A stretch of DNA of 64,000 nt from Kalmanozyma brasiliensis GHG001 (GCF_000497045.1 NW_015961952.1:248001-312000); one strand, 5' to 3'; shown: positions 28,084 to 41,303, counted from the stretch's first letter. Numbers and translations are program-made. Notes: generated by a model from the sequence alone, not told the origin.

Positions 28084-31000
28084 GCCGCCCAGCTGATCGA
28101 GTCGTCTCGGACTGATGCTGGGCCAAATGAAGTGCTTCGCTGCGCGGTTCAGTTACAATGCGAGGGTCGCTGAGCGTGTTGTCAGGAGGTTGGGACTGCG
28201 CACAGAACTGAACTGCGCATGACGAGAGACGGAAGTGAAGGCGTGCACTTTCAGAGCAGTGCAGGGACAACAAGAAAGGGAATCCGAAGCTCGATCGGCG
28301 CTCCCACTGGCGCGGCTGTATGCGGGTAGAGATGTTGACTACTGAAATGAAGCGGCGCGAGAGGTTGATGGTTGTCGTGAGAGAAGACGTTCGTACGTGT
28401 GCTGAGGATGCTGAGACGGATGCTTTGCAGTGAGATCGATCAACGAGAGAACAGGGGAGAGGCGTGATGTTCTAGAGAGAAGGGATGAGACTGTCGGGAG
28501 GGCAAGGGGAGAGCGTCGAAAAGAGTGTGGCATTTGAGAGAGAAAGGCGTCGGGATAGATTCAGCATTCATGCAACTCTGAAAACGGTGAGAGGGACAGG
28601 CGAGCTCAAGGCGGAATGCGATGCATGGGCACTGCGTCGCCTCGCAGGGTGCGAAGCTTGTGGCTGTAGTGTGGCATGCAGCCGCCTCTTTCCGAGTAGC
28701 AGCAGCAGAGCTCAGCAAGGCAGAAAGAGAGAAGACCGGCGCAGACTCGCGTTCCGACGCGGAGTGGCTGTCGGGGTGACTGATGGGCTGACCGGCATAC
28801 TCGACCCACATGATGCTCGTGGCACATCAGCAGCAGTGTAAGGAGACCGAAGAACCGACGCAATGGATCGGTCCCTTTCGCTGCTACAGGCGAGTCTCCG
28901 GCCTATGTCGTGACACGCAAATGCAGATGCGGCGGCGTCTGCATATGCGAAGCGTGCTCAAACCATCTGTCTACAGTATTTCCGTCCATCCGTCCGTCCA
29001 CCCGGCCGTCTGTACCACTATGTCCGTTCCTCTCAAAGGGGAAAGGCGGCTCTTTCTCTTCTTCGAATCAAAATAATCGGCTGACTGACCCTCCTCCGCT
29101 GTTTAGCGCGGAAGGACGGCTGTACGCGGACAAGACAACAAACCCTCGCCGACTGACCTTCGGATGTGAAACCCACGTCGAGCTTTTTTCCTTCTTTGCA
29201 TCCTGTGTCTCGCAGTATTGAAAGATGGCTTACCACGAGAGCACGTCATCCAAAGCTGAAGGTCCAGAGGGGAAAGCTGCACCACACTGGTCATCATCGG
29301 AAGCGCCCGAATCCCGGAAAGGCAGTGATGCCCTGCTCATGGTGGCCACGAATGATTCTGGCTTGTCTGGGAATGGTCGGTCGTACAGGACCGAGACCGA
29401 CCGCCAGGGGAAGGCTCGGTGCTCGATTCGGAGCAGCAAGCCGGTCGGATGGGGAGGGGCTATAGGATACAGGAGGACACTCTCCGCATCCAATTCCCCA
29501 AGCAGCGTTGCGAAACGAGGCTCAGTGCGCGTAATGGTCCAATGAGCGAAACGCCTTGACAAATGCTCGCCTTTCAAAGGCTGAGAGACTGCTGCGCAAG
29601 CGAGCGGAACGCGATTTGCTTCCAACGCGACTGGCCAAGCCATGCTAGGGAGAAAAAATTCACGGCTCTCGAACGCACCTTTTCCACCACTCAAGCCCCA
29701 ACATATCAGGTCGATCTGTGGACCAGACCAGTTCAAATGACGCCGCCCCACCCGGAACATCTTGTACGGCTCTGTGGAAAGGACACGGGAAGCGACACGC
29801 AGTACCCACCAGTATGCTTTTTGGGATGTAGGCGAAGACCGAGAGCTGACCAGCTGCAAGCAGATTCTGAGGATGCTCTCGAGCCAAACAACAGCAGCTT
29901 GACGGCCGAGTCGAAGCTTAATCAGGACCCAGATGCGAGCGAAGGGCCGGGGAAACGGACCTCTGCCGGATTGTTGGGTTGGAAGCGTCGATGTCCGTCG
30001 AGGCTGGATTCTGGCGAGAGGCGAGCTTGCAGGAAGATGGTGGGAACGAAGGCGGAAAGACGAGCTCTGCTGCTCCGGTACAGGAATGTTTTCGAAACCA
30101 TTTGACTTTCTGTTCAAGCTAAAGCTGACCTCGCAGAAGCAGCAGCTGTCCGCCTTGTATCGAAAGATGCCAAGGCGAAGATCTCCGCCGACAAGGGCTG
30201 TTCGGCTGCACGTGTGAGTCGCGACCCAACTGGCTCGCTTGTCCTCTTTGCAGCGGCGTATGGATGCACCCCTTTCCGAGACTGATCACGTCAGAGACAG
30301 GTATCCGCGAGAGAACAAATGGGGTAAACCTGAACGCGGAGCGAGGAAGGGACCTGCAGGCATGAAGGCACGATCAAATTCGCAACCCCGTTTTCAAGCC
30401 CAGATCTTGCACCTCAAAGCGAAGCCGTGCTTCCCTTGCCGAGACGGGCTCGGTGGACGAAAGCAGGGGGCGCTCAGCGTTGCCCCACAGTCGAGCAGGA
30501 CGGCGCGACGGATGTCAGCTCCGAACTGAGACTCGAAAGAGTTGCGATCCAGTTGAGCCCGCTGAAGCGATCCACGGCGCCTGCCCTGATGTCAGCAAAT
30601 GTAACTTCAAGGAGCGACGACGTCCTCGAGTCCAAGCAAGCTCAGCAGCTCGCTGAGGGCAGCAGCACGGAATCAAGGTCAAGAAGATCTGGGTCTGAAG
30701 CGGAGGTTGCAGCTCGGCTGATGAGCGACGAGCTTTGTGAGCAAAGTGTGGACAGAGGAAGAGGGTGACGGGAACGTCTCGGAGCAAGGGAAAGGTAGAG
30801 AAGCGGGCGAGAATATCGTGAATGGAGGAAAGAGAGCAAGGTGCGGGACTTGAATGGAACCACGCTTAGACCAACAGGATGAAAGTGGGAGGCAGCTTAA
30901 GGTTGCTCTGCTGTGAAACAATTCCGCCCACGCTCATACCACACTCTACGTCGATGGGCTCGGTCCTGCGTCCGCGCCGTCGCTTGTTTCCTTCATCTGG

Positions 31001-32908
31001 GTCCTCGTATTCTCCTCCTACAGCTTTGTTCATCGCTTTGAGCATTTCGTGAAGTGGGCCGCTGTGCTGCTTCGAAGATGATGAGGGCGCCCTCGTGCAG
31101 AATCAAACCGGAAATGCAGCGCTGAATGTAGGCTCAGCCATCGCGTCGACGCCAAAATGCCGCCTTGCATCGGCTATGCTTCTGTTCCTCCTCTCGATGA
31201 TTCATCTTTTGATAGCCGTGGAAACTACTCTTCGCTCACTCCTTTCATGAATCAGGAGGCCTTCGCACCGCCCGAAAAGCTATGCCATGGATCGGAGTCA
31301 TCGGAACTGTGCCAGCGTCGGTCGGCACTTGCTGAGTTTGCCAATGCGCTCCTCGTTGCATTGCGGAGATAGGCAAGCCGGTTGGAGTGTCGACATCCGC
31401 CTAGACAGCCTGTCGTCCCAGTCCACGCTGACCAGACATGTGCCCGGCCTTTTGTTTACCCGTTGTTGATCGCTCGGTTTCAAGTGCTCAGGCGGTCTCT
31501 TTGCGTTTCATGATGTTTTTCAATGTTTTTGTTTCTCCGTTTGGGCACGCTGTGGCTACGCAACTTACCACTCGCAAGGGTGAGCCGTCTAGATCCGTCC
31601 GCTGCTCGATGAGACTTGGTGCATGAGAGCCAGCAGACGGCACGGCCAGAAAGAAGCTTTTCTTCTCCCAACGTTTTCAAGGGTGTAGTCATCGGTTCGG
31701 TCCATCCAGTACTTTGACCGGTCTCTTTGTCGCCGACCATCAAGGCGGCCTTGTGCATCCCACGGCATATTCGGGCGTTGTCCCTTTGCTGCCTTCGCTC
31801 AGCCCACTGGTGTCCTCGCGCAGGACTTGGCGTGGGAGCGAAATTTAAAGTTGACTCATCAGTTGGCGTTCGTTGGTGACATTTTACTCTTTAGAGCCCA
31901 CACTTCATTCTTGAACTCAAATCCCTAACAACGGATCAGCCGTCGATCCAACGGATGCGCACGAGCCCCTTCTTAAGCAAGCCATCGAGCTGAAAATCTG
32001 ACCTTCCTTTACAAGCGTGGGACAGGCTTCCGAAAGGCTCGATCCTCAGCCCCAACGGAAGAGCAGATCAGTCAGCGTGACGAGGCGACGCGGTACCCGA
32101 TCGCAAGCCCCTTCAGCGCGCAATTTCAAATTACCGCACTCAATCGTTTGATTTAAGTTATTAATACAAGGGGGGAGATGGCTGATCTGCCGATGTTGAA
32201 AGCTTGCATTGCGGTACTGACGTTGTTGTCAGCGACTTTACCGAGTCCGGTTCCACTTTTCGCTTCCCTTTGGCTGGTGTTCAAAATTGCGTGACTGAGC
32301 AGCGCGTCTCTTGACCGAAATGCCCGAGCCGTCTTTTGCCTCGGCGACACGCGCCTTTCCTGCTCCCGATCCGTTGATTTCCACCGCGCGCCTCATATCG
32401 GGTCTGTGCGATATCGACGACCAGATTCCTCATCCTGGCAAGTTTGATCATCGAACGAGTTTGCTCTTCCAGTCGAGAGCCATCGAGACTTTAGCAGTGC
32501 CCCGACCGGGCCGACGCGAGGTCATCACCAAAATAGCAACAGACTTGGCGAGACGGGAGATTCAAGCCCGACCAAACTCCGGCAGCAGGCGAGCTTCGCT
32601 TAGCCCCTCACCCGAGGTGGCCGACAGGCGCATTGCAAACGTAAAGAGGTGTCCATGTGGATCTTTGGGGCTCAGACCGTTCTCACCGCTCTCTTCAAGC
32701 TTCAAAGCACAGTCGGTTGACCGACCATGGGCCAATTCCGCGGTAGGTTCGCAGAACCGCGGTCCCTCCCAGGAAGCTTTCTTCCGAATGGAGCTGTCCA
32801 TCAAGCCAACCCTGTTCGAACCCACTCGACAGACAGACGTTGCTCCCATGTATGTCCGGATTTTGAATGCATCTCATTGCGGGGATATAAGGTTGAGCTA
32901 CGCGAAGC
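28084..32908. other. 4.8-kb gene-poor region upstream of second velvet gene
   Basis: No convincing gene was found. Near the velvet start the minus strand is C/T-rich, as expected of a smut leader. A second C/T-rich minus-strand tract lies at about 30640-30920. A CCGT-rich microsatellite-like run lies near 28980-29015. The longest frame (29230-30117, minus, about 295 codons) opens without an ATG and shows no known domain. A short ATG frame at 31157-31372 is also unrecognised. Between 31.8 and 32.2 kb the sequence is more A/T-rich. Probably regulatory or non-coding DNA. Confidence 0.4.
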
Positions 32909-35900
32909 TCAAGGAGAGTCGAGACCGGTGTCGCTAATCGGGCTCGGCGCACGGTTCGACGAGGCAGGCGAGTTGCCCAGGCTCGACCAGCCCGCCGCTG
33001 GCTCAGCCATGCTGTCGTCCGCACCGCTGCGCATGTTCATCGACCAGTCCGGAGTGTGATCGCTCGACGAGTCGCTCGAGTCCTCGCCTGTCACGTTGCG
33101 CTGAGTGTCTGGTGCCACAACATCAACATCACCCTCCTGCTCGGCGGCGGTCGCCTTGGTCTTGGCGGCCTCTTGGAACTTTTGTCGAGACTTGCCTCCG
33201 ATCGGTCTGGTCGTCCTGCGACGGTAGAACAGCAGGTACGCCGAAGAGCTCTTGACCGTTTCCGGGTTGGCTACGGGTCGGACACTCGAGTCGTCAAACT
33301 CATACCACTTGCCATCTGATGGGCTCTTTGCGAACGCAGTGTAGTGACCGCCGCCAAGCCCGCCGAAATGGTTGTCGACCGCATACAGGTCGTAGATCGG
33401 ACGATCCACGGCGACCGCATCGTCATTGTCCTCCAACGGCCGAAGAATGCCCGATCCCAGCATGCTTTCCGACAGCTCTTCTCCGCTCTCTTTCGCTTCC
33501 TCTTGCACCCTCCGCAGCGCCTGCGTGCCTTCGACTCGCTCGGTCAGATCGAGCCCTTCCAAGGGGAAGTCGACGAGCATATTGAGCTTGTCCCGCGAGT
33601 GTCGACCTGCGCTGAAGCGCTTGAGGTGTACCACAAGGATGTCGGGCGCTTTCCAGAGGTCAAACTTCTTGGTGGCTTGGCGGAACTCCTTGCACGTGGG
33701 GCAGTACCACGGATCGTCCTCACCGAGCTGCTCTTCCTTGGTGAATTCGTCCATGCAGTCTTCGATCGATAGCATCTTGGGTCGAGCCGGTCCGGCACTG
33801 TCGCGCTCCCGAATGGCCTCGTCGACCACTTCCTCATACTCGCCCCACAGTTGAGCTGAATCCGACTCGACCAAGAGACCGCGCTCTTTGATGGACTGAG
33901 ACCACGTGACGACGATGGCGCCGCCAGTGTACACCAGCGGAATGACCTTGGCAGGCGCCGCATCCTTAGCTTCGTCGTCGTCGTCATCCTCTGTCATCGA
34001 CATCTGATCGGACGACCTGGAAGCCTTGGTTTGACGCTGAGCCAGACGAGAGTGACGTTCCTCTAGATCCTCAGATAGATTGTCCGCGTTGCTTTCGCTC
34101 CCCTTCGGCAGACCCTGTCCAGCCTCTGCGACGCTGAAGCGGATGCGCAGGACCGGCTGGGCCTGCGCGTGCGTAGTTGCCTTTGGCTCCTCTAGCGAGG
34201 TGTTCGAAGAGACGATAGCGGGCGTTTCGGTTCCTGATGACGAGGAGGTGGTGATGTCAGGCACGACTACGGTCTCGCCGTCCTCTCGAATCTCGGTGAC
34301 GACATCGCTGTCGTCTGTCCTGCTGGGCGCCACGATCTCGACGGCATCATTGTTGGTAGCCGCGTCGTCGACCATCTCCCAGTCCGAGATGTGCGATGTA
34401 GGCTGTTGACCCGCGGCAGCAGTGGAAGCAACATCCGCTTCCTCGACAGCTTTGCTGAGATCGCTAGATTGGCTTGTGAATCGCGTAAAGCCTTCCACGA
34501 CCCGTTTGCGAATCGCACCGACGTCGTTGACCTCCGACTTGGGCACAGAGATGAAGAAGGGGATACCGACAGCGTCGGAGCGCGCACGACGGCTGACGAA
34601 CGCCTGACTCGAGGAAGCACCGAATGCGTCGCTGGCAAAGTTGGCAAAGACCGGCAGGATCGCTTGTTCTTCGTCCGGAATATCCAACGCATCTTCGGCA
34701 TCTTCGATCGTTCGATGATAACGGTAGTGTCGCTGCTTGGAGAAGCGGGGCGCGGCTGGCACTTCCCAGAAGTACACAAAGTCGCCCTCCTTGATGTCCA
34801 CCAGTGGCTCGTAGTCGTCGATCCACTTGTAGATGCGGTGATGCCAGACTTCTCCGCACACCAAGCGCTTGGTCTCGACGCCAAACTGCGCTGCCACCTT
34901 TTGTCGTAGTTTGCTAACGGTGCTTCCTGCTGGCAGCTGGACCTGGAACTTTCGCATCCGTTTGCTTGCGTCCGACGGAACAAAGTACACCTGCCCTCGC
35001 CACATCTTCTTGTTCGGGATGGGCAGAGTAAGGTACATGAAAGGATCGAATTTGATCGACACCTTGCTGCATACTGGGCAGACGAGCGTGCTGCGATACT
35101 GGCCTTGGAAAAGGTCGACGATGACCGAGTCGTTTCTAGCCTTGTAGATGTCCCACTGTCGCTTGGCGAACGCCACGAGGTCCTTCTCGTCGCCACCTTC
35201 CCAATCCGGCGCCTCGATGTAAGGCTTCTTGAGGATGCGGTTCAGATCCTCGTGAAGACCATCGAGAAGGAAGGCAAGTAGCTCCTGACTGTCGTGTTGT
35301 GCGTAACCACTGAACTGCGGTGCGAACCGCGAGAGGGCATACTTGAACTCTCGAGGCCAGAAGGAGCCACCCTGACCGTTCCAGATGTTGGTGATGAGGC
35401 TTCCAAAGGCATCGGCGATGGCACCGCCCATACCCAGTGGGTTATCCGTGTTGAGCTCCTCCTTGTAGGCGCCCGAGACAAAGTACTGCTGCAATTCGTA
35501 GGTGTTGCTGAGACACTGCAGAGCGCTGTTCATGAAGCAGGTATTGCCGAGATTGTTGAGACCGCGGAGTCCACGAGACCGCCCCATAGTACGATCGATT
35601 GCGGTCTGTGACCTCGTCACTCGGCCTTGCGCTTCGCCTGCCGCGCTTTGGGCCGCGTTGGTGCTCGGTGATGCCGCGTTCTGCTGGAGGTTGCTGAAGA
35701 AGTCGCCCTGCTGAGCAAAGATGCCCTTCATCGATGGAGCCGCCGGTGCCGGGTCCGTTTGCCATCGACCTGACTGCCGTGTCTCGACGGCAAGGCACAC
35801 CTCGATCTCTTCCACGCCGACCGCCTTCAGTGTGACATTGGGCTGATAGCTGTCGGGCTCGTCTTCCTTTGCGTCGATCACGTCGACGCCCTCTTCCTCG

Positions 35901-37153
35901 ACCCTGCTGATATGAACGAGTCCGATGTCAAATTCGCCTGCTATCGGCTCGGGATAGTGGTAAAATCGAATGTCGACGTCGGTGACTGCGCCGAGCTTCA
36001 ACAGTTCTTTTGCCTTTAATTTGAGCTCTGCTAGGCTTGCGCTGACCGACAAGCTGAACGACACCGGCCCTGGACCTGAGACGGTGACGTCGCTTTCTAG
36101 CTTGAGCAAGCGAATGATGGGCGGATAGAACTCGACGCTCTCCTGGCCAGGGCTGAGACCTTCGATGACGGTCCTTGCAAAGAGCGGTCCAGTGCTTCCG
36201 TACCAATCGACGAGATGCTTCCAGCCTTCTTCGGGAAGCATTTCGTATTCCATACCTTCGCTGATGCCTTGCCTGAGACGAGCGAAAGATGGATTCGAGT
36301 CTTCGTGGAGGAGATCGGAATTATCGATGGGACCAATGGCAACGTCGACCTTCTCGGCAGGATCCGAGTCGCGAAGCTCGGAGCAGGCTGTGTTCCACCG
36401 ACGGTACCACGTTCGGCTGACCAAATACCATGTATCGCCCGCAACCAAAGGCCTGTTCTTCATGGGCCGAATGAGGTCGAGCTGCTGCTGTCCTGTCGGC
36501 CTGGCCACTGTGTTGGCGGACGTGTCGATTGAAGTTGGAGCATCGACTGCATCGTGATAGGACGGCAGCTGCTCACTCAGCGTCGCATCCGCTACTTTGT
36601 TGACGCCGGCCGCCGCAGCAGCAGCAGCAACGGCCGCGCCGTCGTGTAGACTGAGAGACTTTTCGGTCATGAGGCCTTCGATGTTCTGGTCGGGACCCGG
36701 CATGCTTCGGGGTGGGTTGAGGATGTCGGCCGATGATATGCTTTGGCGGAGCGGAGTAGGCTGAGCGGACGATGCAGCCTCTACACCTTCTTGTTCGCCA
36801 AAATCGCTGTTTGATCTGGAGTACGAAGACTTGACGTCGTTCTCGAGATCACTGCTGTTCTCGTCGATGATGGGGCTGACCGTGCGGGCTCTTTTGTAAG
36901 CGGCGTGCCGTCTTTGCTCTGATACCGGAAGCGCTGGAGCAAATTGAGAGCTGGTGTTGGGATCTGGACTTTGAGCAGGTGATGGTGGTGGCCTACGTGA
37001 GGGGCCAGGTGCGCTGCAGCCTAGGTTCGCGGACGAGGACGGTGCAGGTTCGCTTGAACGTGTCGATGAATGCACCTCTGCTGGTTGTGTGGGATCCAAG
37101 GCTGAATCTTTGGATGATGCGTCGTTCTGACTGTGATCGGAACGCATCGGCAT
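32909..37153 (-). CDS. Ubiquitin-specific protease, DUSP type (Ubp12/USP15-like)
   Basis: A 1,414-residue intronless deubiquitinase. The disordered N-terminus is followed by a DUSP domain at about 235-345 ([18 protein letters not shown] and [20 protein letters not shown]) and a ubiquitin-like region. The USP catalytic domain opens with [20 protein letters not shown], with catalytic Cys539. It is split by a long insert rich in acidic and Ser residues. It resumes with [20 protein letters not shown] and closes with [14 protein letters not shown], with catalytic His1270. CPVC and CPTC pairs form the zinc ribbon. This domain order matches yeast Ubp12 and animal USP4/11/15. It removes ubiquitin from substrates in cytosol and nucleus. 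The Ser/Asp-rich C-terminus is probably regulatory. Confidence 0.93.
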   Translation of the reverse strand: MPMRSDHSQNDASSKDSALDPTQPAEVHSSTRSSEPAPSSSANLGCSAPGPSRRPPPSPAQSPDPNTSSQFAPALPVSEQRRHAAYKRARTVSPIIDENSSDLENDVKSSYSRSNSDFGEQEGVEAASSAQPTPLRQSISSADILNPPRSMPGPDQNIEGLMTEKSLSLHDGAAVAAAAAAAGVNKVADATLSEQLPSYHDAVDAPTSIDTSANTVARPTGQQQLDLIRPMKNRPLVAGDTWYLVSRTWYRRWNTACSELRDSDPAEKVDVAIGPIDNSDLLHEDSNPSFARLRQGISEGMEYEMLPEEGWKHLVDWYGSTGPLFARTVIEGLSPGQESVEFYPPIIRLLKLESDVTVSGPGPVSFSLSVSASLAELKLKAKELLKLGAVTDVDIRFYHYPEPIAGEFDIGLVHISRVEEEGVDVIDAKEDEPDSYQPNVTLKAVGVEEIEVCLAVETRQSGRWQTDPAPAAPSMKGIFAQQGDFFSNLQQNAASPSTNAAQSAAGEAQGRVTRSQTAIDRTMGRSRGLRGLNNLGNTCFMNSALQCLSNTYELQQYFVSGAYKEELNTDNPLGMGGAIADAFGSLITNIWNGQGGSFWPREFKYALSRFAPQFSGYAQHDSQELLAFLLDGLHEDLNRILKKPYIEAPDWEGGDEKDLVAFAKRQWDIYKARNDSVIVDLFQGQYRSTLVCPVCSKVSIKFDPFMYLTLPIPNKKMWRGQVYFVPSDASKRMRKFQVQLPAGSTVSKLRQKVAAQFGVETKRLVCGEVWHHRIYKWIDDYEPLVDIKEGDFVYFWEVPAAPRFSKQRHYRYHRTIEDAEDALDIPDEEQAILPVFANFASDAFGASSSQAFVSRRARSDAVGIPFFISVPKSEVNDVGAIRKRVVEGFTRFTSQSSDLSKAVEEADVASTAAAGQQPTSHISDWEMVDDAATNNDAVEIVAPSRTDDSDVVTEIREDGETVVVPDITTSSSSGTETPAIVSSNTSLEEPKATTHAQAQPVLRIRFSVAEAGQGLPKGSESNADNLSEDLEERHSRLAQRQTKASRSSDQMSMTEDDDDDEAKDAAPAKVIPLVYTGGAIVVTWSQSIKERGLLVESDSAQLWGEYEEVVDEAIRERDSAGPARPKMLSIEDCMDEFTKEEQLGEDDPWYCPTCKEFRQATKKFDLWKAPDILVVHLKRFSAGRHSRDKLNMLVDFPLEGLDLTERVEGTQALRRVQEEAKESGEELSESMLGSGILRPLEDNDDAVAVDRPIYDLYAVDNHFGGLGGGHYTAFAKSPSDGKWYEFDDSSVRPVANPETVKSSSAYLLFYRRRTTRPIGGKSRQKFQEAAKTKATAAEQEGDVDVVAPDTQRNVTGEDSSDSSSDHTPDWSMNMRSGADDSMAEPAAGWSSLGNSPASSNRAPSPISDTGLDSP

Positions 37154-37793
37154 GAGCGGCTGTCAAGCAGGCACTGTATCAGAGAGCTCGAGGCGCAGGT
37201 TGGCCGCTCGAGTCGTGTACTGCTGATTCGGGCTGCGACCTTCTTTGAAGAGCACAAAAATGGGATTGACGCGCCTGCTGCAGATGAAGTCACGATGTGA
37301 GCTCCCTGTTCCGGCCTTGCTTGTGTGCTTGTGTGATGAAGGAACGAGAGGCGCAGCTGCAAGAGGGGTGCGACAACATCAACACCATGCAAAGCCAAGA
37401 ATCATCGAATCAGCTGCGCCTGCCGCCGCGGTCTGTGCTCAAAAAAGTAAGCTCTTGTCGGCTCTCCTGAAGGAAAAAAATCTCAAGAATTTTGGAGGGC
37501 GGAAGCTGAGTAGGGTTTCGTCACTATCGTCACTGTCCCCGATCGGCCCGATCCAAACTGCCTGGCTCAGCATGGTCGAACATGGACTAGCACTCGTCGG
37601 TAACTCTACGCTAACAGTCCATTGTGACTTTCACAGCTCTCATGGTACTAATGTGTAGGTGAAGGTCAATCTATGAGGGGTGAAGTACAAGTACAATGCA
37701 AGGTGTGATATATGCAGAGAGGCGAATGTGATTGATGGATAAGGGGAACTTGCCACGAGCGGACGCTCCGATGGCGTAGCCAGCTTGCCCGGT
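37154..37793. other. Spacer between BCS1-like stop and USP start
   Basis: It holds the USP promoter on the minus strand. Short frames have no family content. An A-rich patch lies near 37470-37490. No distinct element was recognised. Confidence 0.5.
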
Positions 37794-39893
37794 CTAGGCA
37801 CTGGGCGTGTGACGTCTTGAGGCGTTCTCGCTGACGAAAGCTGCCACAGTAGCTCGAGGATCGTCAGGGAAACGAATAAAGAGACCCTGCAACTCTGCCA
37901 TGCTGACGCCGCCGATAGCAGCCGGAGCGGGCCGAATCACCCGCTGGGTCGAGATCGGTGCATCCGTCGCTGTCGCCGCCTCCGAATCTTGACGAGCGGC
38001 CGAGCCGATCGCTCCAGGCTGCCTTCCGTCGGCACCAAGTCCAAGGGCTTTGCGGCGGGCAACTGCCTCTGCTTCGACAGTGCTGCCAAAGTCGGCCGCA
38101 AGCTGGCGCACTTCAGCATCCGCTTCTTCCACAGCCTCGCGAAGGCCAGGTACGGCCTCAAAGCTCTTGTAGGCAGCAATGGTCGAGGCTGAGTCGACGG
38201 CTGCAGCTGCTGCTGCGAGAAGGGGCTTCGATGCGTCCAACGTAATTGATGGAAGATCCAATTGCTTGATCTTCAGCTCTCGCATGGTCGTGCAGTAGAA
38301 GCGCACCATCAGCTCCTCCACCTGCTCGCGCTCCGCATCTCCCAGCTCGGCGATCATGTCGACTCGACCGGGACGGATGAGCGCTGGATCGAGCTTCTCA
38401 ATGTGATTGGTCGTCATAAAGATGATGCGGCTCTCGCCACTCGCGACACCATCGAGCGCATTCAACAGACCCGAAAACGTCACCGAAGCCTGGTAGCCGT
38501 CTTCGGCCGCCTGCTGTCGACCCAAGAAGGCTGCATCCACATCCTCGAGAAGCAAGATGGAGCGATCCGGAGCATTAGAGAGCAGATGGTTGAGCTTGTC
38601 GTCTGTCAGCCCTCGTTCCGAGAGGTTGAGTAGGCAGATGTTGAAGTCGAGGTGACCGGCCAGGGCAGTAATGAAGGACGACTTGCCGCTGCCAGGTGCG
38701 CCGTGAAGCAGGTAGCCTCGTCGATACGGAATACCGCGTTCCGCGTACCATCGATCTCGAGCCATAAATCGTTTGACATCGCTGACGATCGCCTCTTTCT
38801 TTCCTCTTCCCAGCACAACACTGCTCAGCTCTCGCGTCCTTCTCGGCTGGCCGAAGGGCCTCCATTCCGGTCCCCAGCTGGTGTAGATCACCGTCTTGCC
38901 TTCGGTCGAGGAGAGAGCCAGCTGTCGAGCTTCGTCCAGGAGCTGAGGAAACAGATGAGCATACGCGAAGAGCGTAGTCAGGGTCACCGTCTCCCAAGGC
39001 GCTCCGGTGGAGAGGTCGACCATCTTGCCGTCGCGCTCTCGCGTCAATCGCATCCAGACGCCGCGGTATCGGAACCAATGCGTGCCTGGACCAGGCACCA
39101 ACGAGAAGCGAGCTTGACCGCGTTCCGCGGCTTGCGCGTTCGGTGTCGAAGCCGATGCGTGCGGTGTGTAATTGGTCTCGACAGACAGCTCGTGGCTGAG
39201 GATACGGACGGGAGAGACGGATGAGCCACTCGATGCGATGACCAGCGGATCTGCTACGGTGTCCTTTGCTTTCTCGGCAGTGGAAGGTATTCTCTGCGCG
39301 GAACGATCTCGGAGACCCAGAAAGTCAACTAAGCCCTCTTTCTGCTGCTTGCCTAGCAAGCCTCGTTGTCGCATCGACTGGGCTCGTGCTTGCGCCGCCA
39401 TCCAGTGCAAGAACCACGGATGCGCCCGATCCTTGGACGGAATCTCAAGGGAGATCAGTAGTCTCCGTTGCGCTGTGGAAGCTGCTACCTTGGCGCCTCT
39501 TCGGACCACGGCGATCGCACCACCAAACACCATCAAGCCTAGACCGCCGGAGAAGATGGGATTGTCGGCTATCAAGTCGGAGAAGAAGGATTTCGATCCG
39601 GCGCCAGATGGCGCCTTGCTGTTCGGTATTGATGTTGTGCTAGCATTGCCTGCTTGAGCGGATGACCCTGCTTCAAGCTGAGGTACTGTTGAAGCTGAAT
39701 ATGCCGTGCCGTCACTTTGCGAGGGTACGGGCCGAGCATGGTCGTCCTCGCCCGATGACCTGGCAGCATCCCTCTTCATCGTCCTGAAGTTGAAGATGCC
39801 GGACATTCTGCGCCGAGCGAGCTTCGATGCCCGCTGACGATGGAAGGTGCAGGGTAGATTGGTCAGAGTTGTGTCTATCAGAGAAGAAAGCAT
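37794..39893 (-). CDS. BCS1-like mitochondrial AAA ATPase
   Basis: A 699-residue intronless protein. The N-terminus is basic ([11 protein letters not shown]) and a membrane segment lies at about 113-131 ([18 protein letters not shown]). This is followed by the BCS1 N-terminal domain: [28 protein letters not shown] and [19 protein letters not shown]. The AAA domain has Walker [10 protein letters not shown] at 398-406, Walker [12 protein letters not shown] at 446-456, and a sensor and arginine-finger region with [21 protein letters not shown]. Bcs1 sits in the mitochondrial inner membrane and translocates the folded Rieske protein for complex III assembly. Typical Bcs1 is 420-500 residues. The extra length is an N-terminal leader, a linker at 180-260 and a C-terminal tail, so a Bcs1 paralogue is possible. 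An ATG at codon 30 is an alternative start. Confidence 0.82.
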   Translation of the reverse strand: MLSSLIDTTLTNLPCTFHRQRASKLARRRMSGIFNFRTMKRDAARSSGEDDHARPVPSQSDGTAYSASTVPQLEAGSSAQAGNASTTSIPNSKAPSGAGSKSFFSDLIADNPIFSGGLGLMVFGGAIAVVRRGAKVAASTAQRRLLISLEIPSKDRAHPWFLHWMAAQARAQSMRQRGLLGKQQKEGLVDFLGLRDRSAQRIPSTAEKAKDTVADPLVIASSGSSVSPVRILSHELSVETNYTPHASASTPNAQAAERGQARFSLVPGPGTHWFRYRGVWMRLTRERDGKMVDLSTGAPWETVTLTTLFAYAHLFPQLLDEARQLALSSTEGKTVIYTSWGPEWRPFGQPRRTRELSSVVLGRGKKEAIVSDVKRFMARDRWYAERGIPYRRGYLLHGAPGSGKSSFITALAGHLDFNICLLNLSERGLTDDKLNHLLSNAPDRSILLLEDVDAAFLGRQQAAEDGYQASVTFSGLLNALDGVASGESRIIFMTTNHIEKLDPALIRPGRVDMIAELGDAEREQVEELMVRFYCTTMRELKIKQLDLPSITLDASKPLLAAAAAAVDSASTIAAYKSFEAVPGLREAVEEADAEVRQLAADFGSTVEAEAVARRKALGLGADGRQPGAIGSAARQDSEAATATDAPISTQRVIRPAPAAIGGVSMAELQGLFIRFPDDPRATVAAFVSENASRRHTPSA

Positions 39894-40094
39894 GTGAGTG
39901 GAGTTGCTGCTGTCGACTTTTTTGGAATCGGAAGTCGGCGACGTGCTTCGCCTCAGCGAAGCGGCGAAATTTTAGAGCTTCGGAAGACCCTGTCTTGGCT
40001 ATCCTTCGATCCGCCACACGACTCGCACTCAGCACAACGACCACACCTTCTTATACGAGAACAAGCTCTCTTTTCGGACACAGACATCATCACG

Positions 40095-41303
40095 ATGGCG
40101 CCGAAGCTCTGCGTCATCTGCAACGCCGAGCGAGCAGTGCTCCGTCGGCCCAAGACAGCACAGCAGATCTGCAGAGAATGCTTCTTCTATGTCTTCGAGA
40201 CTGAAGTCCACCACACGATCGTCTCGAACAACCTCTTCAAGCGTGGCGATCGAGTTGCGATCGGCGCATCAGGCGGCAAAGATTCGACCGTCCTCGCCCA
40301 TTGCATGAAGGTCCTCAACGAACGTTACGACTACGGGCTCGACCTGTTTCTTCTCAGCATCGACGAAGGCATCACGGGCTATCGAGACGACTCGCTCGAG
40401 ACGGTGAAGCGCAACCAGCAGCAGTACCAGCTTCCACTCAAGGTGCTTGGCTACGGCGAGCTGTATGGCTGGACGATGGATGACATCGTCAAGAGCGTTG
40501 GGCGGAAGAACAACTGCACCTTCTGCGGCGTGTTCCGACGCCAGGCGCTTGACCGTGGCGCAGCAACGTTGGGCGTCGACCACATTGTTACGGGCCACAA
40601 CGCAGACGACGTCGCCGAGACGGTCCTCATGAACGTCCTTCGCGGCGACATTGCCCGTCTCGAGCGCTGCACCGAGATCGTCACCAAGGGCCCGGACGGG
40701 TCGGAGGATCCGGAACACGAAGGCTGCGGTTCCAGCAGCAACACCGGTGTCGGCGGCAGCGGCATCCGACGCAGCAAGCCCTTCATGTATGCATACGAGA
40801 AGGAGATCGTCATGTACGCCTACTTTAAGAAGCTGGACTACTTTTCGACCGAGTGCATCTACTCGCCCAACGCATACCGCGGCTACGCACGAACCTTCCT
40901 CAAGGACTTGGAGTCGATTCGACCCTCATCGATCGTCGACATCATCCAGTCCGGTCAGAACCTCAAGATCTCGAATGTGGTCAAGCAGAGCAGGAAGACC
41001 GAGCTGCAGGACTGCCAGAGGTGCGGATATATCTCGTCGAACAAGGTGTGCAAGGCGTGTATCCTGCTGGAGGGGCTGGAGAAGGGGACGCCGCAGTTGG
41101 GCATCGGGAGCGAGAAGTCGAAGAAGGTCAAGGACATCAGAATAGAAAATGCCAAGGAGGCCACAGCAGTGGCTGCAGAGGGCGCAGAGGAGAAGAAGAG
41201 CGAGAGGAGGATACCAAGGTGGACAGGCATAGCGAAGGATGCACCGCCAGGAAGCTCGTTACCCTTCGTACCGCCGCAGCAGAAAGTGGATCTCAGCTTC
41301 TGA
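40095..41303 (+). CDS. NCS6: Cytoplasmic tRNA 2-thiolation protein 1 (Ncs6/Ctu1)
   Basis: A 402-residue intronless enzyme. The N-terminal zinc motif CVIC at 6-9 pairs with CREC at 26-29. The PP-loop ATP pyrophosphatase motif GASGGKDST follows at 58-66. Next come [38 protein letters not shown], and [22 protein letters not shown]-terminal [16 protein letters not shown] zinc site closes the core. Ncs6 works with Ncs2 and Urm1 to form the 2-thio group of mcm5s2U34 in Lys, Glu and Gln tRNAs. The frame is open further upstream to 39894, but that would overlap the BCS1-like start region. [10 protein letters not shown] matches the family's usual beginning. A short Gly/Ser insert near 217-232 is lineage-specific. 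The spacer to BCS1 is 201 bp. Confidence 0.96.
   Translation: MAPKLCVICNAERAVLRRPKTAQQICRECFFYVFETEVHHTIVSNNLFKRGDRVAIGASGGKDSTVLAHCMKVLNERYDYGLDLFLLSIDEGITGYRDDSLETVKRNQQQYQLPLKVLGYGELYGWTMDDIVKSVGRKNNCTFCGVFRRQALDRGAATLGVDHIVTGHNADDVAETVLMNVLRGDIARLERCTEIVTKGPDGSEDPEHEGCGSSSNTGVGGSGIRRSKPFMYAYEKEIVMYAYFKKLDYFSTECIYSPNAYRGYARTFLKDLESIRPSSIVDIIQSGQNLKISNVVKQSRKTELQDCQRCGYISSNKVCKACILLEGLEKGTPQLGIGSEKSKKVKDIRIENAKEATAVAAEGAEEKKSERRIPRWTGIAKDAPPGSSLPFVPPQQKVDLSF

Noticed and set aside
39894..40094. N-terminal extension of NCS6
   Set aside because: It abuts the BCS1-like start codon, is not conserved in character, and the family starts at MAPKLC.
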